A DNA stretch of 56,266 nucleotides, from NCBI RefSeq assembly GCF_900170035.1, contig NZ_LT828540.1, forward strand, positions 678,856 to 735,121. Direction: 5' to 3'. This DNA comes from Desulfamplus magnetovallimortis. Lineage in GTDB: Bacteria > Desulfobacterota > Desulfobacteria > Desulfobacterales > Desulfobacteraceae. The notes under the pieces were generated by a model. The model saw only the letters and a list, made by a program, of their open reading frames with translations, made no database searches and was not told the origin of the DNA. Position numbers and translations under genes: made by a program. Shown here in pieces: positions 42,229 to 51,800 of the stretch (its first letter is position 1; every line of letters begins with the position of its first letter).

Positions 42229-44148
42229 TTGAAACAGATTATCTTGGGAACCGCAGGACATATTGACCATGGCAAGACAAGCCTTATAAGGGCTCTCACC
42301 GGCATTGAAACTGACCGTCTCAAGGAAGAGATAAAGCGGGGAATTACAATTGAACTTGGCTTTGCATCAATAACACTTTCCGACGGTAATGTGATCGGTA
42401 TTGTGGATGTTCCGGGCCATGAAAAATTTGTCAAGAACATGGTTGCAGGTGCAAGTGGAATTGATCTTGTATCAATGGTTATTGCAGCAGATGAAGGCGT
42501 TATGCCCCAGACCCGGGAACACATGGAGATATGTACCCTCATGGGCATCAAACATGGCTTTATTGCAATGACCAAAATTGACCTTGTGGATGAAGATCTG
42601 ATGGAACTTGCCATGGATGATGTCAGGGAATTTACAAGGGGTACATTTCTTGAGGATGCTCCTGTTGTTCCGGTATCTTCCACAAAAAATCTTGGACTTG
42701 ACCTTTTCAGGAGCACTCTTGAAAAAATATGCAATGAGATACCAGAACGACCTTACTCTCCGATTTTCAGGCTTCCTGTTGACAGAGTTTTTTCCATGAA
42801 GGGGTTTGGAACAGTAATAACAGGTACCCTGGCTTCAGGAAAAATTGATGTTGGTGAAAATATAATGGTATTTCCATCAAGGGTTACCTCAAAAGTCAGG
42901 GGTATTCAGGTGCATGGAAAAAGTGTGGAATCTGCATCATCAGGAACCAGGACGGCAATAAATTTTCAGGGGCTTGACAGGGAAAATGTAAACAGAGGAG
43001 ATATACTCTCCACACCAGACACCCTTAAACCATCGTATATGGTTGATGCCCATCTTCATTTCCTTTCCAGTAATACAAAGCCTGCAAAGGCTCGCACAAG
43101 GGTGAGATTTCATTCCGGAACAAGTGAAATCATGGGAAATGTCATTCTCCTTGACAGAGAAGAACTTATGCCCGGAAGTTTAGCCCCGGTACAGATACGC
43201 CTTGAAAACCCCATTTGTGTAATGCATGGAGACCATTTTGTAATAAGAAGCTACTCTCCTGTAAGAACCATAGGAGGAGGTCATATTCTCAATCCTTTTC
43301 CTGGAAAACACAAGCTGTTCAATCAGGAAATTATTGATGGCCTTAACGGCCTTCTTGACAATGATCCACAACAGAATATCTCCTTTTTTTCAAAAATGGG
43401 CAGACATAATGGTGTTTCATTTGGAGAACTTCGTCTAATGACTCCTCTGCCTGACAAAAAACTTGACGGGATTCTACAGAAAATGCTTGCATCAAGATCC
43501 CTTGTGTTGAGTGACAAAGAGAAAAGAACCTATATTCATGGAGAAATTTTCGATGCCCTGTCAAACGATGTATTAAAGCTGCTTTCCGCATATCATGAGG
43601 AGAATCCTCTTAAGGAAGGTATCTCTAAAGAGGAGCTGAAATCAAAATTCAGAGCATTTAAGTCCAAGGACTCAAAGCTTTTCCCGCTTGTCACCTCAAG
43701 GCTTGTCAAGGATGGCAACATTGTGCAGGAGGGAAACACCATACGTCTTGCAACACACAAGGTCGCACTACAGGTTGACCTTAAAGCTGTAAAGGAGAAA
43801 ATCGCTAAAATATATGAAAGGGATGGCCTTACTCCTCCATTTTTCAGAACAATATGCAGTGAACTCGAAGTTGATCCAAAAATAGCAAGAGATGTCCTCC
43901 AGATGCTGATTGACGAAAAACGCATCGTAAAAACCAAGGATGATCTATACTTTGATATCCAGGCCATCAAAAAAATTGAAGCTCAGCTTTTAGAGTTCCT
44001 TACCCGTGAAAATGAAATTACAACCCCACAGTTCAAGGATATGACCGGAATTTCCAGAAAATATGTGATTCCTCTGATAGAGTATTTTGATGCAATCAAT
44101 TTCACCATTCGTGTAGGTGATACAAGGCAGCTCAGAAAAAAAATATAG
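42229..44148 (+). CDS. selB: Selenocysteine-specific elongation factor SelB
   Basis: 639 residues. TTG start with AAGGAG 10 nt upstream. GTPase motifs: GHIDHGKT (10-17), DVPGHE (about 62-67), TKIDL (about 114-118). Domains II and III follow ([19 protein letters not shown]), then four winged-helix domains from about residue 375 that bind the SECIS hairpin. SelB brings Sec-tRNA to in-frame UGA codons. No selA, selC, selD or recognisable selenoprotein gene is in the window, so the selenoprotein targets lie elsewhere. Confidence 0.96.
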   Translation: MKQIILGTAGHIDHGKTSLIRALTGIETDRLKEEIKRGITIELGFASITLSDGNVIGIVDVPGHEKFVKNMVAGASGIDLVSMVIAADEGVMPQTREHMEICTLMGIKHGFIAMTKIDLVDEDLMELAMDDVREFTRGTFLEDAPVVPVSSTKNLGLDLFRSTLEKICNEIPERPYSPIFRLPVDRVFSMKGFGTVITGTLASGKIDVGENIMVFPSRVTSKVRGIQVHGKSVESASSGTRTAINFQGLDRENVNRGDILSTPDTLKPSYMVDAHLHFLSSNTKPAKARTRVRFHSGTSEIMGNVILLDREELMPGSLAPVQIRLENPICVMHGDHFVIRSYSPVRTIGGGHILNPFPGKHKLFNQEIIDGLNGLLDNDPQQNISFFSKMGRHNGVSFGELRLMTPLPDKKLDGILQKMLASRSLVLSDKEKRTYIHGEIFDALSNDVLKLLSAYHEENPLKEGISKEELKSKFRAFKSKDSKLFPLVTSRLVKDGNIVQEGNTIRLATHKVALQVDLKAVKEKIAKIYERDGLTPPFFRTICSELEVDPKIARDVLQMLIDEKRIVKTKDDLYFDIQAIKKIEAQLLEFLTRENEITTPQFKDMTGISRKYVIPLIEYFDAINFTIRVGDTRQLRKKI

Positions 44149-44186
44149 TAACCTGTTGTCAACCCCAATTTTTTATCCTTCATCTA

Positions 44187-44278
44187 TAGTCATAAGTTCT
44201 CATAACTGCTACCTGATATTGTGTTTTTGTTTGTCTCAAAACCCCATGGATGGTGGACGATGAAAGAACTTATGACTA
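44187..44278. repeat. Family H inverted-repeat element (92 bp)
   Basis: TAGTCATAAGTTCT (44187-44200) faces AGAACTTATGACTA (44265-44278), a perfect 14-bp inverted repeat. No clear target duplication. A solo end is at 1181-1193. It lies between selB and the carbonic anhydrase gene. Confidence 0.65.
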
Positions 44279-44318
44279 ACGAGATCATTCAAACCATTTT
44301 AATACAGGAGAAGAGTCA

Positions 44319-45554
44319 ATGAGCAACAAAACAAACCAGATTATTTTTGCAGGCTACATTATCTTGATGGTTATTGTGGCAGCTATTTTTAACAGCCAGA
44401 GTACAACGCATTCTGATGGCGAAGCTGTGACATCCCACGCTGAAACAGTAGTATCTGCAGAACAGCATGCTACAGATACCGCTGAACAACCTGTGGCTGA
44501 CCACTCCCCATCCAGCAAAACCCAGACTGCAGATGCGTCCCATGAGCAAGACCCCACACCATCAGATGACCCGGCAGCACATAAGGAGGCTGTTGAACCT
44601 GATGCTGACACTGCAAAACAAAATGAAAAGCTTGCCATGCTGAGTCAGGCACTGAAAAAAATTGCAGAAATTGATAACCGAAAACCTATAATCTCCGAGC
44701 AGGAGGGAAATCCCTTTGCAGGCAAACCATCTCCTGACCTGGCAATTGCAAAACTTCAACAGGGTAACGACAGGTTTGTAAATGGAGAGGCCATCCATCC
44801 CAACTTAGATGCTGCAAGGCTTAAACTTGCTGCAATTGAAAACCAGGGAGACCATGCCTATGCAACAGTAATAACCTGTTCTGACTCTAGGGTTCCTGTT
44901 GAAGCCCTTTTTGATGCTGGAATCATGGATATCTTTGTTATCCGTGTTGCAGGAAATGTGTGTGATGTGGATGAAAGAGGTTCCATTGAATATGGCCTTG
45001 CCCATGTACACACTCCTGTTCTTGTGGTTCTTGGACATACCCAGTGTGGTGCTGTAACAGCCGTTACCCATGCTGTTCAGGGTCATGGCCATCCACTTGA
45101 AAGAAACATACCTGATCTTGTTGCCAATATTGAACCTGCTGTCAAAAAAGCCATGGATTTGAATCCTGATATAAAAGGAGATGATATTATCCCCTTTGCA
45201 ATTGAGGAGAACGTATGGACAGGTATTGAAGAACTTTTCATGGAAAGCCCTGTAACAAGGGATTTTGTTAAAAAAGGATTTGCAAAGGTTGTTGGTGCAA
45301 TTTACGATGTAGGCACTGGAAAGGTAAGCTGGCTGCCCGAGGATAAAACTTTCGAAATCCTTGAAAAAGTTGAAGCATCTCCGGAAAAAGCTGTCATAAG
45401 TGACTCTGAAGAATCATCTGCACAGAAGAACCATGAAGAGACCTCAGATCAAAAGAAACAGGAAGAGCCATCAGAGCAAGAGAGCCAAGAAGCACCTCCT
45501 GCGGAAGATGCACAGGATAAAGTGACAGAAGACCCTGCCGTAAGCCATACATAA
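44319..45554 (+). CDS. Membrane-anchored beta-class carbonic anhydrase with disordered flanks
   Basis: 411 residues. The beta-CA core (about 138-355) has the zinc site Cys187 in CSDSR (with Asp189 and Arg191), His240 and Cys243 (GHTQCG). It interconverts CO2 and bicarbonate. The N-terminus carries one hydrophobic segment (about 9-24) without a clear cleavage site, so the enzyme is probably anchored and periplasmic. About 75 Ser/Thr/Glu/His/Pro-rich residues link anchor and core, and an acidic Glu/Gln/Ser-rich tail of about 50 residues ends it. Typical beta-CAs are about 200-230 residues. CAGGAGA precedes the ATG. Confidence 0.9.
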   Translation: MSNKTNQIIFAGYIILMVIVAAIFNSQSTTHSDGEAVTSHAETVVSAEQHATDTAEQPVADHSPSSKTQTADASHEQDPTPSDDPAAHKEAVEPDADTAKQNEKLAMLSQALKKIAEIDNRKPIISEQEGNPFAGKPSPDLAIAKLQQGNDRFVNGEAIHPNLDAARLKLAAIENQGDHAYATVITCSDSRVPVEALFDAGIMDIFVIRVAGNVCDVDERGSIEYGLAHVHTPVLVVLGHTQCGAVTAVTHAVQGHGHPLERNIPDLVANIEPAVKKAMDLNPDIKGDDIIPFAIEENVWTGIEELFMESPVTRDFVKKGFAKVVGAIYDVGTGKVSWLPEDKTFEILEKVEASPEKAVISDSEESSAQKNHEETSDQKKQEEPSEQESQEAPPAEDAQDKVTEDPAVSHT

Positions 45555-45592
45555 TGCATTTTTTGGGTTTGGCTCTAACGTCACCCACTGTA

Positions 45593-45618
45593 GGGGGCAA
45601 TCCTGTGCGATTGCCCCC
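45593..45618. terminator. Bidirectional terminator between CA and hemW
   Basis: GGGGGCAATC-CTGTGC-GATTGCCCCC, a perfect 10-bp stem in a convergent gap. It is the core of a dispersed TAGGGGGCAATC palindrome, and its far CCCCTACA edge appears about 65 bp later, beyond three 20-bp repeats. Confidence 0.55.
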
Positions 45619-45678
45619 TTGAAGAGCAGACATACAGCTTGAAGAGCAGGCACACAGCTTGAAGAGCAGACACACAGG
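45619..45678 (+). repeat. Three 20-bp tandem repeats
   Basis: TTGAAGAGCAGACATACAGC and two near-identical units (45639, 45659). They split the palindrome whose left part is at 45588-45618. Confidence 0.75.
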
Positions 45679-45744
45679 TGTCAGCCCCTACAAAAAAGGC
45701 CAACCTTTAAATCAATTCAATCCCGAGACTATCACCTAAAAAAA

Positions 45745-47130
45745 CTATATTTCATCAACGAACCAGGATACCACGCTATCAAGAAATATCCACCCTTCAA
45801 CGTTAAGATGAAAAAATTCTTGTGCAATCCCCTCCCCTTTTGTTTCATGATTAATCTCATATGTGCTTTTTCCACTGCATAGCTCACCCCAGGATCTGGA
45901 TTTTACCCTTTCCATTACCGTACCAAAAAGTTTATCAAAATCGCAATTAAACTTATGCTCAAAATTTTTGATATTTATCCCTTCAGCAGTTCTTAGTCCA
46001 AGCATTACAGTTTCTATCATTTTCTGTTCTATTGTGAGTTTTTCCTCCATTTTTAAAGGCAACTTTCCTCTATTTAATCGTGCAATATAGGTTTTAACGC
46101 TGGAATCATTGGAAAAACGATTAATTCCGTCATATGAATGGGCAGATGGGCCAAATCCCAGATAAGGTACCATATTCCAGTATTTCCTGTTATGCTTGGA
46201 TTGACAGCAAAGTTCTTTCTCTTTTTTCTTCATACATCGGGCAAAATTTGATATTTCATAATGGTAAAAATCGTGGGAAGCAAGATAGCCTGATGTCTGC
46301 TTAAAAAGTAATGAGACCTTTTCATCATCAAGTGGTTTGAATTTATTTCCGGCAACTTCATCATACATTGGAGTTCCAGGCTCATAGGTGAGCATATAGC
46401 ATGAAAGATGTTCACAGTTCATGCTGATTGCAACATCAAGATCATATTTCCAAGAATTCTGGGTCTCGCCAGGAAGGCCATACATAAGATCAATGCTGAT
46501 ATTATCAAAACCTGCCTTTCTTGCTGATTCGATGGTGTTGATTGCAGTTCCGGCAGAATGGATTCTTTTTAAAAAAGAGAGCTTATGATCCTGAAAGGAC
46601 TGCACCCCTATGCTTAAGCGATTAACGCCTATACTCCTTATATTTTCAAGCTTTCTGGTTATCTCAGCAGTTGTACCGGTATCTGTGCCATTGCCCAGAG
46701 CTTTTGCGTAGTTATTCTTATTACTATGCCCATTAAATCCTTGCTGTTTAATTTGGGCAATATCTGAAATGCACAATGTTCCGGGATTGATCTCCATTGT
46801 TATCTGGGGGTTATCCATAACATTAAAGCATTTTATTATATGTGCTATAATTTTTTCGGTCTGGCCACAAGAAAGCAGAGACGGGGTTCCTCCGCCAATG
46901 TAAATGGTATCAATATTTAGATCTGGCTCAGCCCTGAACTCAAGCTCATGGAGAAGAGCATCCATAAAAATATCTAAATAGCTAAGTTCAGAGACAGAAT
47001 AAAAATCACAATATGGACATTTCCTTGCACAAAATGGGATATGAATATAAATTCCCGCAGGAATTGAATTAGTAATAATGTTTGACATTTTTGTATTATT
47101 AGCACCGTCTGTGTTTCTCAAAATCGACAT
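45745..47130 (-). CDS. hemW: HemW-type radical SAM protein (heme chaperone)
   Basis: 461 residues from 47130, or 447 from the second ATG at 47088, which fits HemW length better. The radical SAM cluster is Cys-x3-Cys-x2-Cys in IHIPFCARKCPYCDF, followed by IYIGGGTPS and INPGT. An Asn/Gly/Thr-rich insert lies at about residues 131-163, before RLSIGVQSF. The C-terminal HemN-like region with GLRTAEGI is present. HemW binds heme and is not a coproporphyrinogen oxidase in characterised cases. The first five codons from 47130 (ATGTCGATTTTGAG) are the end of a family A element. Confidence 0.88.
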   Translation of the reverse strand: MSILRNTDGANNTKMSNIITNSIPAGIYIHIPFCARKCPYCDFYSVSELSYLDIFMDALLHELEFRAEPDLNIDTIYIGGGTPSLLSCGQTEKIIAHIIKCFNVMDNPQITMEINPGTLCISDIAQIKQQGFNGHSNKNNYAKALGNGTDTGTTAEITRKLENIRSIGVNRLSIGVQSFQDHKLSFLKRIHSAGTAINTIESARKAGFDNISIDLMYGLPGETQNSWKYDLDVAISMNCEHLSCYMLTYEPGTPMYDEVAGNKFKPLDDEKVSLLFKQTSGYLASHDFYHYEISNFARCMKKKEKELCCQSKHNRKYWNMVPYLGFGPSAHSYDGINRFSNDSSVKTYIARLNRGKLPLKMEEKLTIEQKMIETVMLGLRTAEGINIKNFEHKFNCDFDKLFGTVMERVKSRSWGELCSGKSTYEINHETKGEGIAQEFFHLNVEGWIFLDSVVSWFVDEI

Positions 47131-47166
47131 CTTGTTGGCTTTATCTGCATTTATTGCATTTGTCTC
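47117..47166 (-). repeat. Truncated family A end at the hemW start
   Basis: On the minus strand ATGCAATAAATGC...AACAAGATGTCGATTTTGAG matches the right third of family A. The ATG of the longer hemW frame lies inside its terminal inverted repeat. Confidence 0.6.
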
Positions 47167-47288
47167 AATTAAATTAGCGCCCTTCGGGCGTGCTTTTACA
47201 TAACTACTTGCTTTAGCAGTAGAAAAAATGGTAACCCATCAAATATTAAATTATAGATTGCTGTTTTACTCATTTTTGCGAGAAATTT

Positions 47289-48524
47289 ATGTTTAAAAAA
47301 ATATTCATTGCCTTTTTTATGATACTCTTTGTTTCAGGTGCCTGTGTGTCAGGCGGTATATACATGTTTCAACAATTTATATCTACCCCTGCAAATTTGA
47401 CATTGCACAAACAGGCCGCTGAATTTTACAATAAAAACAGTGATTCCGGAAAAGATATTACATCTTCAAAATTAACTGTAAAGCATATAAAAGAGACAAA
47501 CAGTCAAGAATCAGTTAGCCTTCATGAAAAAAAGGCCAACAGTCAGGAATCAGTTGACCTCCATGAAAAAGAGATCAATGTTCAGGAATCAGTTGATTCC
47601 CATGAAGAAGACAATTTATTTATCATTAAACCAGGGGAAAGTCTTCAACACATGGCAAAAAGGCTTGAAGAGAGAGGGTTGATAACAAACAGGCATCTTT
47701 TCAGGTTACTTGCAATGGTAAGGGGAAATGCAAAAAAAATTCAGGCTGGAGAATATAAGATATCTTCAACTGAAACCCCTGAAGTAATACTTAAAAAATT
47801 TGTAGAAGGCAAGGTTCATCTCCACCGGATAACCATACCAGAGGGGCTTACTGTAAAGGAGATTGCAGAGATTGTTGAAAAGGCAGGATTTGGAAACAGG
47901 GCAGATTTTATAAGGCAGGCTTCAGATCCACTGTTTATCGCCAGGATCGGTATTTTTATAAATGAAAACAAGGACAAACTTTCACTGTCAATGGAAGGCT
48001 ATCTGTTTCCTGACACATATTTTTTTCCAGCAGGAGCTACCCATAAGGAGATCATGGCAACAATGATTTCACGATTTAAGGAGATTTTCAAGCCTGCCTG
48101 GTTTGAGAGATGTAAAAAACTTGGTTTTTCTCCCCATGAGATAGTCATCCTTGCTTCAATAATCGAAAAAGAGACAGGGGCTGACCATGAACGCCCCATT
48201 ATATCATCGGTTTTCCACAACAGATTAAAAAGAAATATGCGCCTTCAGAGCGACCCCACAGTCATATATGGTATTCCTGATTTTAACGGCAACATAACAC
48301 GCAAAGATTTAAAAAAGGCTACACCTTACAATACCTACGCAATCTCAGGTCTTCCGGCAGGTCCCATTGCAAATCCCGGAGAACACTCCATAAAGGCTGC
48401 CCTCTTCCCTGACAAAAGCGATTTTATCTATTTTGTCTCAAAAAATGATAAAACACATCATTTTTCAAAGACATTAAGGGCACATAACAGAGCAGTTAAA
48501 AAATATCAGCTTGGCAATTTATGA
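47289..48524 (+). CDS. mltG: Endolytic murein transglycosylase MltG
   Basis: 411 residues. N-terminal membrane helix (about 4-25), then a LysM-like start of the catalytic region (FIIKPGESLQHMAKRL, about 114-129). The catalytic Glu is in SIIEKETG (Glu293 or Glu295), with SDPTVIYG and the late GLPAGPIANPG motif following. It cuts nascent glycan strands and sets their length. Between helix and domain lies a hydrophilic linker with three 13-residue tandem repeats (NSQESVSLHEKKA type, residues 71-109), encoded by 39-bp DNA repeats at 47499-47615. Confidence 0.94.
   Translation: MFKKIFIAFFMILFVSGACVSGGIYMFQQFISTPANLTLHKQAAEFYNKNSDSGKDITSSKLTVKHIKETNSQESVSLHEKKANSQESVDLHEKEINVQESVDSHEEDNLFIIKPGESLQHMAKRLEERGLITNRHLFRLLAMVRGNAKKIQAGEYKISSTETPEVILKKFVEGKVHLHRITIPEGLTVKEIAEIVEKAGFGNRADFIRQASDPLFIARIGIFINENKDKLSLSMEGYLFPDTYFFPAGATHKEIMATMISRFKEIFKPAWFERCKKLGFSPHEIVILASIIEKETGADHERPIISSVFHNRLKRNMRLQSDPTVIYGIPDFNGNITRKDLKKATPYNTYAISGLPAGPIANPGEHSIKAALFPDKSDFIYFVSKNDKTHHFSKTLRAHNRAVKKYQLGNL
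47499..47615 (+). repeat. 39-bp tandem repeat, 3 units, inside mltG
   Basis: Units at 47499, 47538 and 47577, each encoding NxQESVxxHExxx. In-frame expansion in the membrane-proximal linker. Confidence 0.85.
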
Positions 48525-48556
48525 GGCAATGGACAGGGGCGCAAAATAACGTAATA

Positions 48557-49468
48557 TCAGTCAAATTGATTCAAATAGACAATTAAAGCTCCACTCTGGC
48601 TTTTTCGTTTTCTGTCCCACTCAAACCAGAGTACAACACCTTCTTTTTTTAGGCGAATCAAGATATCTTCAACAACATCAGGCAGAACAGCTCCAAATTC
48701 AGAGTGAATGCCGCGTCCAACAATTATCTGCAACGTAAAAAAGCCGTTTCTCCAGAGCCTCCTCAACCACTGCTCCACTCTTTGTCTGGCAGCAGCGGAG
48801 GTCATTCCATGCAGGTCAAGTACATTCTGGGCAGGAGGATAACGTTTTAATCTTTTTTTAAGAGGTAGTGGCTCAGGTACTCCTCTATCACTTTTTTCAC
48901 GCATGATGGCATCTCTGTTCTTGCCTTTAAGTGAATCTTCAAGAAGCTTTGGAAATACCTCTTCTTCTCCAGTTTCATAAGATTTTTCTCTAAAAAGTCT
49001 GGAAAGGCTTTCTGAACCGTCAAGAAAAGGAATTCCATGTTTGTCTTTTCTCATGGCTAATCGAGATGCAGAAGGAAGCTCGGAAGATCTGTTTCTGAAA
49101 ACTGAATTCCCACTTCTTTTACCGTGAAAATCCTCCCCATGAATTTCATGATCCGGAGAGACCTTTGAATTCGGCCTTGAATGCTTAGCATCTTTTATTA
49201 CATGCTTAACATCTTTTATTACAGATATGGATGAAGTTGCTCCAGAAGAGCCGGAAGATGCTGAATCTGCTATATTTGGATGAACATCAGATTCATAAGA
49301 GTAGCCATGGTCAGGTGAAATTTTTGGATCAAGTTCATCTTCCATGTCCGAAAAAATTTTGTATAAATCGGTATTGCCATCAAAAACAGCAATACCGTTC
49401 CTGTTTTTTCGAGGATTTTCAGATGGTTTTCCTGAAATATTTTTTATATTTTTATTTTTTCTAAACAT
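48557..49468 (-). CDS. Smr-domain protein with long repeat-bearing N-terminus
   Basis: 303 residues. The C-terminal Smr domain (about 215-300) has LDLHGM (217-222) and VGRGIHS (250-256), the nuclease-associated motifs of Smr proteins. The first 200 residues are hydrophilic and mostly disordered, but a motif of about 21 residues occurs twice, 120 residues apart: RKNRNGIAVFDGNTDLYKIF (20-39) and RKDKHGIPFLDGSESLSRLF (140-159). Such a repeated short motif suggests a docking site for a partner. The gene is divergent from the RNB nuclease. Confidence 0.85.
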   Translation of the reverse strand: MFRKNKNIKNISGKPSENPRKNRNGIAVFDGNTDLYKIFSDMEDELDPKISPDHGYSYESDVHPNIADSASSGSSGATSSISVIKDVKHVIKDAKHSRPNSKVSPDHEIHGEDFHGKRSGNSVFRNRSSELPSASRLAMRKDKHGIPFLDGSESLSRLFREKSYETGEEEVFPKLLEDSLKGKNRDAIMREKSDRGVPEPLPLKKRLKRYPPAQNVLDLHGMTSAAARQRVEQWLRRLWRNGFFTLQIIVGRGIHSEFGAVLPDVVEDILIRLKKEGVVLWFEWDRKRKSQSGALIVYLNQFD

Positions 49469-49560
49469 CTTGCCATACTACTTCACAAGGGTGTTTTTTT
49501 CAAGGATAATGACGTTCTCACGATTGACTTTAACAGCACATACTGATATTGTATCCGCTT

Positions 49561-51552
49561 ATGAATATAGGAAATATTGTAGAATACATCGACCAGCAAA
49601 AAATCATATGTGCTGTTGTGCTGCAGATAAAAAAGCAGCGATTAAGGCTTCTTACGGAATTTAACCGTGAAGTTAATATCTCTGTTGGCAGGCTCTCTCA
49701 CCTGTCAGGAGAAAGCCTTGACATGACAGCATCAAGGGATGCCCTTGTCCGGAATCTTAAGCAGTGTGCTTTATCAAGACAAGAACTCTCAAAGGATATA
49801 AACATACAGGAGTTATGGGAACTTCTACATGAAGATGAAGAGCCAATAGATCTTGAAACCATGACATCTTTCTGTTTCGATCCGCCGGTCACCCCTGACC
49901 ATGAAACAGCAGTTGTCAGGGCATTCTTCAATGACAAGCTCTACTTTAAATTCAGTAAGGATATCTTTTTCCCCAATACTCCTGACCAGATTGACAACAA
50001 GCTGAATCAGCTTCGGGAAGCAGAACGAAAGGAAAAGCTTGTTGAGCAAGGAGCCTTATGGCTCAATACTATTGATAAAGGCTCTTTTTCAGACTCAGAA
50101 CCATCCCCTTCTCCACCAGATCCTGAAATTGTGACCATCCTCAAGGATTACTATATATATGACAAGGATAGCCGTGCAGCAGCAGATGCAAGGGCAATCA
50201 TGTCACGAGGCGGCATTGATTCCCCGCATCAGGTGTTTAATCTGCTGGTAAAGTCAGGGATATGGAATGAACATGAAAATCTTGACATTATCCGCATGGA
50301 TATACCTGTTGATTTTCCGGAATCTGTACATAAAAACACTGCAGGGCTTATAGCAAACCACGATGATTTTCTAAATGATCCAAAAAGAATGGATCTTCAG
50401 GATATCCCGCTAATTACCATAGACGGCCAGTCCACACTTGACTATGACGATGCCATAAGCCTTCAGAAAGAAGATGACGGTTATATACTTGGTATCCACA
50501 TAATTGATGTTGGCTTTTTTATCAAAAATGATGATCCAGTGGATCGTCACGCAAGGCTCAGGGGAAGCTCAATTTATATGCCGGATGATAAAATTCCGAT
50601 GCTGCCCCCTGATCTGTCCGAAGATCTTTGCAGCCTTGTGGAAGAAAAAATCAGACCCGGAATCAGCACTATTGTAAGGCTTAACCGCTTTTTCGAGATA
50701 ATCGACTATGATATTGTGCCAAGTATTATAAAGGTTCATCACCAGATGACATATACAGAAGCCAATATTCTTAACGGGGAAGATGACCCGATAACCACTC
50801 TGTACAGAATTGCTACAGTACTTCGGGAAAAACGCATAAAGGCAGGTGCGGTGCAGATCACCCTTCCTGAAGTAAATCTCTGGATTGAAGAGAATGGAGA
50901 TATTGGAATATCAAAAATTGACAGAGAAAACCCTTCAAGAATGCTCATATCAGAGCTTATGATTCTTGCCAACTCACTTATGGCTGAATTTTTGTCAAAA
51001 CACAATGTCCCTGCTGTATTCAGATCCCAGCCTGATCCAAAACAGCGTCTGTTTCAGGGTGTTGAAACATCACTTTTTCTCAACTGCATGCAGCGCAGGC
51101 AACTTAACAGAGCAATAATAGGCACATCCCCGGAACATCACTCCGGACTTGGAGTGGATGCCTATGTCACAGCAACATCACCCATCAGAAGATATTATGA
51201 TCTCCTTACCCAGCGTCAAATAAGGGGAATTTTAGGGTACGAGCCCGCCTACTCAAAGGATGAACTTCAACATATACTGCACACCATTGAAACCGCTGTG
51301 GGCAACACCGGAAGAGTTCAATACCAGAGACGAAGATACTGGCTGCTTAAATACCTTGAAGGAATGAAAGGCTCAAAGGAAGACGCCCTTGTTCTTGATG
51401 CAAGAAGGGATAATTTCACTGTCCTTTTAAAAGAGTATATGCTTGAGTGGCGTATCCCCTCCAGCAACATTAATGCAAAACCAGGTGATATAATTCAGGT
51501 GACAATTCAACATGCAGATGCCCGCCGTGATCAATTATCTCTTTTGCTATGA
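49561..51552 (+). CDS. RNB-domain exoribonuclease (RNase II/R family)
   Basis: 663 residues from the ATG at 49561; a TTG four codons earlier is possible but neither has a good ribosome site. The RNB core (about 280-590) holds the catalytic aspartates in IDGQSTLDYDDAISL, with all four present, then the family ATSPIRRYYDLLTQRQ (about 540-555). The N-terminal region (about 1-110) replaces the usual cold-shock domains with a helical domain seen in short bacterial RNB proteins, and the S1-like end is brief. It degrades RNA 3' to 5'. Cytoplasmic. Confidence 0.88.
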   Translation: MNIGNIVEYIDQQKIICAVVLQIKKQRLRLLTEFNREVNISVGRLSHLSGESLDMTASRDALVRNLKQCALSRQELSKDINIQELWELLHEDEEPIDLETMTSFCFDPPVTPDHETAVVRAFFNDKLYFKFSKDIFFPNTPDQIDNKLNQLREAERKEKLVEQGALWLNTIDKGSFSDSEPSPSPPDPEIVTILKDYYIYDKDSRAAADARAIMSRGGIDSPHQVFNLLVKSGIWNEHENLDIIRMDIPVDFPESVHKNTAGLIANHDDFLNDPKRMDLQDIPLITIDGQSTLDYDDAISLQKEDDGYILGIHIIDVGFFIKNDDPVDRHARLRGSSIYMPDDKIPMLPPDLSEDLCSLVEEKIRPGISTIVRLNRFFEIIDYDIVPSIIKVHHQMTYTEANILNGEDDPITTLYRIATVLREKRIKAGAVQITLPEVNLWIEENGDIGISKIDRENPSRMLISELMILANSLMAEFLSKHNVPAVFRSQPDPKQRLFQGVETSLFLNCMQRRQLNRAIIGTSPEHHSGLGVDAYVTATSPIRRYYDLLTQRQIRGILGYEPAYSKDELQHILHTIETAVGNTGRVQYQRRRYWLLKYLEGMKGSKEDALVLDARRDNFTVLLKEYMLEWRIPSSNINAKPGDIIQVTIQHADARRDQLSLLL

Positions 51553-51612
51553 TCTTTTATGTTGTACCCTTTAATAAATAACGTAACTATTTCCAAAAGT
51601 TTAAAATATTGC

Positions 51613-51641
51613 TTGATTTCCTTTTAATTAACATATACGAT
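51613..51641 (+). promoter_or_regulatory. Possible promoter of the cold-shock gene
   Basis: TTGATT (51613-51618), 17 nt, TACGAT (51636-51641), giving a leader of about 150 nt, as is usual for cold-shock genes. The leader holds a direct repeat TAAGC(T/G)TTTCATGAGCTTGC (51651-51670 and 51679-51698). Confidence 0.4.
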
Positions 51642-51800
51642 TCTTACCCATTAAGCTTTTCATGAGCTTGCTTTATCTTAAGCGTTTCATGAGCTTGCAA
51701 TTGCAAAGTTTCGTTCTACAGGGAAGACCATTTTGCTAAAGTGGCATGAACCTTGAGTTTGGAACTATTATTTTTTATTTTTTTTTAGGAGATTGTCCAC

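Noticed and set aside
42229-44148. A selenoprotein gene near selB
   Set aside because: No frame in the window shows an in-frame TGA flanked by conserved coding sequence; the frames of AOR, the Fe-ADHs and HemW are complete without readthrough.
47180-47205. GCGCCCTTCGGGCGTGC hairpin as a terminator
   Set aside because: It lies between divergent genes (hemW and mltG), where no transcript should end, and has only a short T-run; it may be a remnant of another repeat.
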